Below are positions 7,568 to 13,183 of a DNA stretch of 13,933 nt, piece by piece. The stretch is from positions 1-13,933 of the forward strand of contig JAQXHB010000050.1 of assembly GCA_029007015.1 (NCBI GenBank). The letters are read 5' to 3'. The first letter of the stretch is position 1, and each line of letters starts with the position of its first letter. The notes beneath the pieces were generated by a model, which worked only from the letters and a program-made list of their open reading frames with translations, did not search any database and was not told the DNA's origin. Source of the DNA: Bacillota bacterium (GTDB lineage Bacteria; Bacillota; Clostridia; Oscillospirales; Acutalibacteraceae). The position numbers and the translations under genes were made by a program.

Positions 7568-8386
7568 GTGAAAAAGCGGCATGTGACAGCGCTCATCATA
7601 GTAGCGGCGCTGCTGGCCGCGTGGTGGTTTGGCACCTACCGATTGCAGGTAACCACCGACACCGTAACCGACGGCAAAATCAAAAACGAGATAACCGTTG
7701 TTCACCTGTCCGATTTGCACGGGGCATCATTCGGCCGCGATAACGAGCGGCTGATATCGGCGGTTGACAGCGCCGCGCCCGACCTGATATTTGTCACGGG
7801 CGATATGTATACCTCGGGCAGTGAAAGCGGACGCGAGGTGGCTGTGCGGCTTATGACCGATTTGGCCGAGCGATACGCCGTCTACTTTGTCAACGGCGAG
7901 CATGATAACAGCGATGAGTATTTTGCCAGGCTTGACGCCGCCGGTGTGCATGTGATGGATTACAAGAGCGAGACTGTGACTCTGGGCAGTACCGAGATTT
8001 GCATATACGGTATCGACAATGTATATTTTTCTGCTACATTCGATTTGCACAATGAGTTTGAGCCTGATGAGTCCAAGTACAACATATTGCTCGCCCATCT
8101 GGTTAACGCCGGCGCCTATGCCGACGGCGGCTTCGACATGACCTTTTGCGGAGATACGCACGGCGGTGTGGTTCGGCTGCCTGTCGTCGGCGCCCTTTAC
8201 AACGACGGCGTCTGGCTGCCTGAGGTGCTCGGCAGTGACAATGACAGATATACCCGCGGGCTGTATGAGGTCGGCGGTATGATGCTTAATGTGTCGGGCG
8301 GACTCGGCAATTATCCAATTCCGCTGAGGTTTATGAATCGGCCGCAGATGTCGGTTATAAAACTCATGCCGGCCCCAAAAGGCTGA
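7568..8386 (+). CDS. Membrane-anchored calcineurin-like metallophosphoesterase (YkuE-like), variant metal site
   Basis: A 272-residue calcineurin-like phosphoesterase with a basic N-terminus (KKRH) and one hydrophobic segment (about 8-22), so probably anchored in the membrane with the catalytic domain outside. The ordered motifs are LSDLH (Asp49, His51), TGDM (Asp79), GEHD (110-113), LAHL (His177) and GDTHGG (195-200). In typical YkuE-like enzymes the third motif is GNHD/E and the last is GHTHGG, so two expected metal ligands are changed here, Asn to Glu111 and His to Asp196. GNYPIPLRFMNRPQ near the C-terminus is typical of this family. The substrate is unknown: YkuE relatives hydrolyse phosphomonoesters or diesters, or remodel the envelope. 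It follows the glycogen operon but is separated from it by a hairpin, so a functional link to glycogen is not supported. It converges on carD. Confidence 0.85.
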   Translation: MKKRHVTALIIVAALLAAWWFGTYRLQVTTDTVTDGKIKNEITVVHLSDLHGASFGRDNERLISAVDSAAPDLIFVTGDMYTSGSESGREVAVRLMTDLAERYAVYFVNGEHDNSDEYFARLDAAGVHVMDYKSETVTLGSTEICIYGIDNVYFSATFDLHNEFEPDESKYNILLAHLVNAGAYADGGFDMTFCGDTHGGVVRLPVVGALYNDGVWLPEVLGSDNDRYTRGLYEVGGMMLNVSGGLGNYPIPLRFMNRPQMSVIKLMPAPKG

Positions 8387-8406
8387 AAATAAAGTTTACA
8401 CCGTGC

Positions 8407-8444
8407 AAAAACCGCGCCGAGGAACGACCCTTGGCGCGGTTTTT
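8407..8444. terminator. Bidirectional terminator between convergent genes
   Basis: AAAAACCGCGCCGAGG (8407-8422) pairs with CCTTGGCGCGGTTTTT (8429-8444) across a 6-base loop, 16 bp with one G-T wobble. The A-run on one side and T-run on the other let it work on both strands, ending the metallophosphoesterase on plus and carD on minus. Confidence 0.92.
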
Positions 8445-8456
8445 AATGTGTAATTG

Positions 8457-8957
8457 CTATTCTGCGAGCCTGTGTTCAATGTATCCGACTACCTCGCCGG
8501 GCTTGATACCCAGCACCAGTGCAAACTCACCGTACAGTATGTTCTCGGCCTTGTTCAGGGCCATTTCATCGGCCGTGCCGAGACGCTTGCCGGCAGCGCT
8601 GCGCTCGGTCTTTTTGGCGTAGATGGCCTTTATCATGCGAATTAGCCGCGTGCGGTCGCCTGACTTGAGTATCTCGGAGCAAGTCAAATTGCGTGCGCGG
8701 TTGTCGGCAATCCACTCGGGGTTTTCGCTCGGCATAGAGTCGATGAGCGCCTCAACCTGGTCACGCGAGAGAACGGGCATCATCAGTGAGCGGGCCGCGT
8801 CGTTGTCGGTCGGCACATAAAAGAGAGAACTGTTGCCAAACACGGGGCTGAGCACATAGTACTGCTTATTGCCGGCGCCAAAGTTGCGCGTGATGATGTC
8901 GGTTATCTTGCACGCGCCGACAGAGGCATATATTACATGTGAGTTGACTGTGAGCAT
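8457..8957 (-). CDS. CarD-family transcriptional regulator (CarD/CdnL/TRCF RID domain)
   Basis: A 166-residue protein resembling the solitary CarD-like proteins common in Clostridia. CarD and CdnL bind the RNA polymerase beta subunit through an N-terminal Tudor-like domain and stabilise open promoter complexes. Here the N-terminal part (about 1-60) shows HVIYASVGACKITDI and KQYYVLSP followed by YVPTD, the usual strands. The rest is helical, with VLSRDQVEALIDSMP, AIYAKKTERSAAGKRLG and AENILYGEFALVLGI, which is the clostridial form of the family. The ATG is preceded by AGGGTG (plus coordinates 8965-8970) at 7-base spacing and by an extended -10 promoter. It lies downstream of the yfbR gene on the same strand across a 103-base gap without a hairpin, so read-through is also possible. 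Whether it acts globally or on few promoters cannot be told from sequence. Confidence 0.88.
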   Translation of the reverse strand: MLTVNSHVIYASVGACKITDIITRNFGAGNKQYYVLSPVFGNSSLFYVPTDNDAARSLMMPVLSRDQVEALIDSMPSENPEWIADNRARNLTCSEILKSGDRTRLIRMIKAIYAKKTERSAAGKRLGTADEMALNKAENILYGEFALVLGIKPGEVVGYIEHRLAE

Positions 8958-9008
8958 ACGGTGACACCCTGCCTTATTTGCTAAAATCTAACTTATCTGT
9001 GTAATTAA

Positions 9009-9017
9009 ATTATATCA
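9009..9017 (-). promoter_or_regulatory. Extended -10 promoter for carD
   Basis: On the minus strand TGATATAAT (extended -10; hexamer at 9009-9014) sits about 45 bases upstream of the carD start in an AT-rich gap. No convincing -35 is seen, which is acceptable for an extended -10 promoter. Confidence 0.6.
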
Positions 9018-9060
9018 CAAAAATCGGCAAGGGTGTAATAGGTAAAATAGACAAAAAATA

Positions 9061-9645
9061 CTACTTTTGAAGCCCCAACTCGTCCAGTGTCAGCGCATAA
9101 CTGTCAATAAATTCTGCCAGAAAAGCGTCGGCCGCCGGCAGTTTCATTGCGGCGATGGCCGCGCGCTGTGCCTGCTCGGCCTTGGCAAATTCGCTGTTTC
9201 CCATGCGCCGCTCCTCAATGCACTTTGCCAGCGCGGACAGTTTGTCGGCCGCTTTGATAAACGGGCGGTACTGCTCGTCCTCCTCGCGGATGAGCGGCTC
9301 AATGTCGGCGCGAATGTCATCGGGCAAAAATTCGGCCAGACGGGTGCAGGCGGCCGCCTCGGCCATCTTGTACGAGCGGCGAATGTCGTCGTTGTAGTAT
9401 TTGACCGGAGTGGGCAAATCGCCGGTGATTATCTCGCTTGCATCGTGAAACATGGCCAATACCGCCGCTCTGTCGGGCGACAGTCGGCCGCCGAACCGAC
9501 GGCAGTCGATGAGCACCAGCGCATGGGCAAAGAAGGCCGCCTCCAGGCTGTGCTCGCTCAGGCTCTCGGGACGGGTGTTGCGCATAAGACCCCAACGGTT
9601 GATGTACTTCATGCGCGAGAGCACCGCGTAAAAATTACTGCTCAT
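9061..9645 (-). CDS. yfbR: YfbR-type HD-domain 5'-deoxynucleotidase
   Basis: A 194-residue HD-domain phosphohydrolase closely resembling E. coli YfbR, which removes phosphate from deoxyribonucleoside 5'-monophosphates. The metal-binding set is present: His32 (SEHSLE), His67-Asp68 (MFHDASE) and Asp134 (KAADKLSA). The substrate-side motif INRWGLMRN (15-23, Arg17-Trp18) and TGDLPTPVKYYN (74-85) also match the E. coli protein. The ATG has a strong GGAGG (plus coordinates 9653-9657) at 7-base spacing and a promoter shared in position with that of yfhO. A likely role is nucleotide-pool control in the cytosol. No terminator hairpin follows before carD, so the two may be partly co-transcribed. Family confidence is high; exact substrate preference is inferred. 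Confidence 0.93.
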   Translation of the reverse strand: MSSNFYAVLSRMKYINRWGLMRNTRPESLSEHSLEAAFFAHALVLIDCRRFGGRLSPDRAAVLAMFHDASEIITGDLPTPVKYYNDDIRRSYKMAEAAACTRLAEFLPDDIRADIEPLIREEDEQYRPFIKAADKLSALAKCIEERRMGNSEFAKAEQAQRAAIAAMKLPAADAFLAEFIDSYALTLDELGLQK

Positions 9646-9674
9646 ACTTTTTCCTCCAACAGCAAAAAATTGTC

Positions 9675-9703
9675 TTTATTATTGTACCTCTATCTGTTAT
9701 AAT
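9675..9703 (+). promoter_or_regulatory. Promoter for yfhO-queT
   Basis: TGTTATAAT (9695-9703) is a perfect extended -10; the -35 at 17-base spacing, TTTATT (9675-9680), is weak. The predicted start is near 9710, giving a leader of about 42 bases. Its -10 occupies nearly the same bases as the minus-strand yfbR -10. Confidence 0.72.
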
Positions 9704-9727
9704 ATCAGTATTAAGGGCGGTTTTCAA
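9699..9727 (-). promoter_or_regulatory. Promoter for yfbR
   Basis: Read on the minus strand, TTGAAA (9722-9727) and TATTAT (9699-9704) are 17 bases apart, with TGA before the -10. The leader to the yfbR ATG is about 47 bases. The two opposed -10 elements overlap by five base pairs. Confidence 0.72.
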
Positions 9728-9738
9728 CTGCTAAATTT

Positions 9739-9744
9739 GGGAGG
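9739..9744 (+). promoter_or_regulatory. Shine-Dalgarno fixing the GTG start of yfhO
   Basis: GGGAGG ends 7 bases before GTG 9752. A TTG at 9737 would overlap the site itself and is not a plausible start. Confidence 0.8.
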
Positions 9745-9751
9745 CGCTGAT

Positions 9752-12382
9752 GTGAGTAATACAGCCGGCTTGCTTGCAGAGAAGCAAAAGGAAAGATATC
9801 TGCAGACTTTTTTGATTGCCCTGGCGGTCGCCGCGGCAACATTTATACCGTTTATAATTTACGATAATGGGTATTTTCTGTTTTACGGCGACTTTAATGT
9901 TCAGCAGGTGCCGTTTTATCAGATTGCGCATGACGCCGTGCGCAGCGGCAATATTTTTTGGAATTGGAACACCGACCTGGGCGTCAATTTCATCGGCTCG
10001 TACAGTTTCTATCTGCTGGGCAGTCCGTTTTTCTGGCTGACACTGCTGTTCCCGAGTTCGGCGGTGCCCTACCTAATGGGCCCGTTGCTGATACTCAAGT
10101 TTGCCTGCTCAGCGCTGACCGCCTATTGCTATCTGCGCCGATTCTGCCGCTATACGCATAATGCTACTATCGGCGCACTGCTGTATGCCTTTTCGGGCTT
10201 TTCGGTTTACAACATTTTCTTTAATCATTTTCACGAGGCAATCGTGTTTTTTCCCTTGCTGCTGCTCAGCCTTGAGATGTTCATGGCAGAGAACAAGCGC
10301 GGCCTGTTTGCGCTGACAGTGGCCATGTGCTGTGTTTCCAATTACTTCTTTTTTGTCGGCATGGTTGTGTTCACCGTCATCTACTTTTTCATCCGCCTTT
10401 TCTCGCGCGCGTGGAGCCTCACCGTCGGTCGGTTTGCCTGCCTCGCGCTCGAGGCGGTGCTCGGCCTGTTGCTGGCAATGTTTTTGCTGTTGCCGTCGGC
10501 AATGGCTGTACTGCAAAACTCACGCGTCGACAGTTTCATGACCGGTTGGGACGCTATTTTGTACGGCAAAAATCAGATTTTCCTCAATGTTATCGAGGTG
10601 TTTTTCTTCCCGCCGGATTTGCCGGCTCGCCCCGTGTTCTTTACCGGCTCGGATGTCAAGTGGTCATCGCTCGGCGGTTGGCTGCCGCTGTTCGGCATGA
10701 CCGGTGTAATTGCATGGCTGCAGGCAAAGCGCGGCAGTTGGCTCAAGCGCATCATCGTCACTTGCATCATCATGGCGCTTGTGCCCGTGCTCAACAGCGC
10801 GTTTTATATGTTCAACTGGGCCTATTATGCCCGCTGGTTCTATATGCCGATACTGATGATGGCGCTGGCCACTGCCAAGGCGCTTGAGGACAGCGAGATA
10901 AACTGGGCGTCTGCCTTCCGCTGGAGCATCGGCATCACAATGGCCTTTACGCTGGTCATCGGGCTGTTTCCGCGCACTTACAGCGACGGCAAGTTCTCTG
11001 ACTTTGGCCTGTATGACCAGTCTCAGCCGGAGTACAAAACTCGCTTTTGGATATGGTGCGCCATTGCCGTCGGCTGTCTGACTCTGCTTGCGGTTCTGTT
11101 CCACTGGCGCGGATTACTGTGCCGTCCGGACGAAAACCGCGGCAAGTGGCTGCACACCATGCGCAAGTCGGTGGGCGATTTTACACTCACGGCCACGGCG
11201 CTTGTGTGCCTTGTGTCGTTTGGCTACTCTGCCATGTTCATCGGCATCGGCAAAAATTTGTCATACGATACCAAGAATTTCATCATACCCAATTTGATTG
11301 AGGGCGAGATTGACCTGCCCGACCGCGACACCTGCTACCGTGTCGATGTGTATGACGGAATGGACAACACCGCCATGTTCCTCGGCTATCCGACCATTCA
11401 GGCCTTTCACTCGATTGTACCGGCGTCGGTAACCGAGTTTTACGAGTCGGTGGGCGTCGAGAGAGGGGTAGCCAGCCGTCCCGAGACCGAGCATTATCAA
11501 ATCCGTTCACTGCTCAACTGCCGCTTCTTGTTCGACTATGACGGCGCCGGCAGTCAGATTTTCTCGGCCGAGGAGAACAATTCAACCATGCCCGGCTGGA
11601 CCCAGTACGACTACCAAAACGGCTTTTACATTTACGAGAATCAGTATTATATACCCTATGGCTGTACCTATGAACACTATATCAGCGACCAAATGGTGGA
11701 TGCGGAGTATTCGTCCTACCGCGAGTCGGTCATGCTCAAGGCCATCATTCTGACCGACGAGCAGATTGAGCGCTACGGTAGCCTGCTGACCGATATCGGT
11801 ACTATCAATTACGAGGATTTCAGCGAGCAGAGTTACTTTGACGATTGCACGGCACTGCGACAGACATCGGTTAACAACGGCTTTGAAAAGGACAACAGAG
11901 GCTTCACATCGACCGTTAATCTGCAAAGCGACAATCTGGTTATGTTCGCCGTGCCGTATGACAGCGGCTGGTCGGCCACTGTCGACGGCGAGGCTGTTAC
12001 TGTGGAGAAGGTCAATAACGGCCTCATGGCGGTGCTTGTGCCGGCGGGCGAACATACCGTTCGCTTCGATTACACCACGCCCGGTCTGACCGGCGGCATA
12101 ATCATTTCGGCGGTGGCGATTGTGTTGCTGGCGGCCTATATTCTGCTATGCCGTGTTTATTACCGCCGCCACAGCGCAACCGTCGAGTATCCCGAGGGCG
12201 CGCAGATGCAGGCGGCCAATGATGCCGACGATTTGGCGGTCAAGGAGTACGAGGACAGCCTCTTTTCGCCCGACAGCGAGCAAGAAGCCGCCAAAATCGA
12301 CGAGGATTGGAAACTGGACGGCGATGACGGAGACCAAGTCGCTCAGCCGGAGGAGGATGACGGTGAGCAGGAAAACCCGTGA
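9752..12382 (+). CDS. yfhO: YfhO-family polytopic membrane protein (putative GT-C glycosyltransferase)
   Basis: An 876-residue membrane protein of the YfhO family. B. subtilis YfhO has been linked to adding sugars to lipoteichoic acid from a lipid-linked donor. The first hydrophobic segment (about 17-37) is followed by FYGDFNVQQVPFY, whose Asp47 sits where GT-C enzymes carry their first-loop acidic residue, then NFIGSYSFYLLGSPFFW and roughly a dozen hydrophobic helices up to about residue 490. A large, probably extracytoplasmic domain follows, ending with the family motif VPYDSGWSATVDG, and then a final helix. After that helix the sequence CRVYYRR suggests a cytoplasmic end, followed by a strongly acidic tail: 24 Asp/Glu in the last 76 residues. 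The substrate is unknown, and csbB and gtcA partners are not in the window. The gene starts a two-gene unit; its last 20 bases overlap queT. Confidence 0.88.
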   Translation: MSNTAGLLAEKQKERYLQTFLIALAVAAATFIPFIIYDNGYFLFYGDFNVQQVPFYQIAHDAVRSGNIFWNWNTDLGVNFIGSYSFYLLGSPFFWLTLLFPSSAVPYLMGPLLILKFACSALTAYCYLRRFCRYTHNATIGALLYAFSGFSVYNIFFNHFHEAIVFFPLLLLSLEMFMAENKRGLFALTVAMCCVSNYFFFVGMVVFTVIYFFIRLFSRAWSLTVGRFACLALEAVLGLLLAMFLLLPSAMAVLQNSRVDSFMTGWDAILYGKNQIFLNVIEVFFFPPDLPARPVFFTGSDVKWSSLGGWLPLFGMTGVIAWLQAKRGSWLKRIIVTCIIMALVPVLNSAFYMFNWAYYARWFYMPILMMALATAKALEDSEINWASAFRWSIGITMAFTLVIGLFPRTYSDGKFSDFGLYDQSQPEYKTRFWIWCAIAVGCLTLLAVLFHWRGLLCRPDENRGKWLHTMRKSVGDFTLTATALVCLVSFGYSAMFIGIGKNLSYDTKNFIIPNLIEGEIDLPDRDTCYRVDVYDGMDNTAMFLGYPTIQAFHSIVPASVTEFYESVGVERGVASRPETEHYQIRSLLNCRFLFDYDGAGSQIFSAEENNSTMPGWTQYDYQNGFYIYENQYYIPYGCTYEHYISDQMVDAEYSSYRESVMLKAIILTDEQIERYGSLLTDIGTINYEDFSEQSYFDDCTALRQTSVNNGFEKDNRGFTSTVNLQSDNLVMFAVPYDSGWSATVDGEAVTVEKVNNGLMAVLVPAGEHTVRFDYTTPGLTGGIIISAVAIVLLAAYILLCRVYYRRHSATVEYPEGAQMQAANDADDLAVKEYEDSLFSPDSEQEAAKIDEDWKLDGDDGDQVAQPEEDDGEQENP
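12351..12356 (+). promoter_or_regulatory. Shine-Dalgarno within the yfhO end, fixing the GTG start of queT
   Basis: AGGAGG lies 6 bases before GTG 12363. The in-frame ATG at 12357 directly abuts this site and has only a 3-base gap from the upstream GGAGG register, so GTG is preferred. Confidence 0.65.
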
Positions 12383-12872
12383 ACTGGTAATGGGCGCGCT
12401 GACAGCGGCCGTATATGTTGTGCTGACATGGCTGTCGTCAGCCTTTGGATTGGCCTATGCCGGTGTGCAATTGCGCTTGAGCGAGGCGCTGTGCGTACTG
12501 CCGGCATTCACGCCGTCGGCCGTGATTGGTTTGACTGTGGGCTGTGCTCTGTCCAATATCACCAGTCCGTTTGGACTGGTCGATGTGGTGTGCGGCTCGG
12601 CCGCGACGCTGATAGCCGCACTGCTTGCCCGTGCAATTTCTCGCAGTCACAACCGCGCCGCTCGGTGGCTGATACCGCTGCCGGCCGTCGCGGTCAATGC
12701 GCTGGTGGTCGGCGCAGAGGTGGCCGCCTTTTCGGGAGAGGCCTTTGCGCCGGTGTTCGCGCTGACTTGCCTGCAGGTCGGTGTGGGTCAGTTGCTCGCT
12801 TGCTACGGGCTGGGCATGCCGCTCTATTTCGCGGTGAAAAAGCATATGATGGCGCTGACCGACAGCCGGTAA
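12363..12872 (+). CDS. queT: QueT-family queuosine-precursor ECF transporter S component
   Basis: A 169-residue, very hydrophobic protein of the QueT family, the substrate-binding subunit of energy-coupling-factor transporters thought to import queuosine precursors such as preQ1 for tRNA modification. Visible family features are an N-terminal helix with AAVYVVLTW, the motif RLSEALCVLPAFTPSAVIG, GCALSNITSPFG followed by DVVCGSAATL, a central basic loop (SRSHNRAARW), PAVAVNALVVG and a C-terminal VGQLLACYGLGMPL. About five to six helices are expected. The start overlaps the yfhO stop by 20 bases, so translation is probably coupled. There is no room for the preQ1 riboswitch that often precedes such genes. 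The shared ECF energising module (EcfA/EcfA'/EcfT) is not here and would be encoded elsewhere. A strong terminator follows 35 bases after the stop. Confidence 0.9.
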   Translation: MSRKTRELVMGALTAAVYVVLTWLSSAFGLAYAGVQLRLSEALCVLPAFTPSAVIGLTVGCALSNITSPFGLVDVVCGSAATLIAALLARAISRSHNRAARWLIPLPAVAVNALVVGAEVAAFSGEAFAPVFALTCLQVGVGQLLACYGLGMPLYFAVKKHMMALTDSR

Positions 12873-12907
12873 CGAGCGCCGTGCTTTCATTAGTCACATA
12901 AAAAGTA

Positions 12908-12947
12908 AAAAGGACTGCGGCGTCTTTTGAGCTGCCGCAGTCCTTTT
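12908..12947. terminator. Strong intrinsic terminator after queT
   Basis: AAAAGGACTGCGGC (12908-12921) and GCCGCAGTCCTTTT (12934-12947) form a perfect 14-bp stem around a 12-base loop. The A-run and T-run make it able to act on both strands. It appears to be the last chromosomal feature before the AT-rich element. Confidence 0.92.
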
Positions 12948-12968
12948 ATAAAACCCGAGACATGAAAA

Positions 12969-12999
12969 CCCCTCCGAAACCGTGATGGCTTCGGAGGGG
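12969..12999 (-). terminator. Hairpin, probable terminator of the recombinase gene
   Basis: CCCCTCCGAA (12969-12978) and TTCGGAGGGG (12990-12999) form a perfect 10-bp stem with an 11-base loop. On the minus strand it is followed by TTTTCATG, a short T-run, so it best suits transcripts reading out of the recombinase gene; on the plus strand no T-run follows. It could also be a structural feature of the element end. Confidence 0.55.
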
Positions 13000-13047
13000 T
13001 GAATACTCGATAAGATATGAAATTATCTCTTTGAGAAATAAGAACGC

Positions 13048-13077
13048 TGTTTTGTAGTGTTTTATAGCGTTTTGAAA
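13048..13077. repeat. Three 10-base direct repeats near the recombinase 3' end
   Basis: TGTTTTGTAG, TGTTTTATAG and CGTTTTGAAA follow one another with a 10-base period. The first two are flanked by the inverted pair AACGCT (13043-13048) and AGCGTT (13066-13071). The layout is compatible with a recombinase core or accessory-protein site, but function is inferred only from position. Confidence 0.5.
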
Positions 13078-13153
13078 AGTCCGATAAAATAAGGCTTTTC
13101 CTTGATTATTGTATCATAACTTTTTGTAAATTGCAATAGATTTTTGTATTTTC

Positions 13154-13183
13154 GGACATCAAAAGGACATCAACGGACATCAA
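13154..13183. repeat. Triple GGACATCAA direct repeat, candidate integrase arm-type sites
   Basis: GGACATCAA occurs at 13154-13162, 13165-13173 and 13175-13183, with spacings of 11 and 10 bases, so the copies lie on one face of the helix. The third copy runs through the recombinase stop codon. Tyrosine integrases of the lambda and Tn916 type have N-terminal domains that bind short arm-site repeats near the int gene, which makes this a good candidate. Confidence 0.65.

Noticed and set aside
6215..7720. A 501-codon open frame on the minus strand opposite glgA
   Set aside because: It mirrors glgA, whose protein is clearly conserved over the same bases. High GC and codon bias make long antisense frames common, its translation shows no recognisable domain, and it has no ribosome binding site that stands out.
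9067..9702. A 211-codon plus-strand open frame opposite yfbR
   Set aside because: The minus strand encodes an unmistakable YfbR with all metal ligands, a strong ribosome binding site and a promoter; the plus frame has none of these.
12120..12362. Upstream extension of the queT frame as an N-terminal domain
   Set aside because: This part is an out-of-frame reading of the yfhO tail. A proper Shine-Dalgarno and the family-typical N-terminus place the start at 12363.
12300..12362. preQ1 riboswitch ahead of queT
   Set aside because: There is no intergenic space: the region is yfhO coding sequence, and no preQ1 aptamer-like pseudoknot with an A-rich tail is visible.
13076..13104. GAAAAG...CTTTTC inverted repeat downstream of the recombinase as a terminator
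   Set aside because: The stem is short, AT-rich and interrupted by a bulge, with no following T-run on either strand.
13048..13183. CRISPR array
   Set aside because: The repeats are only 9-10 bases with near-zero spacing and no unique spacers; they fit protein-binding iterons or arm sites instead.
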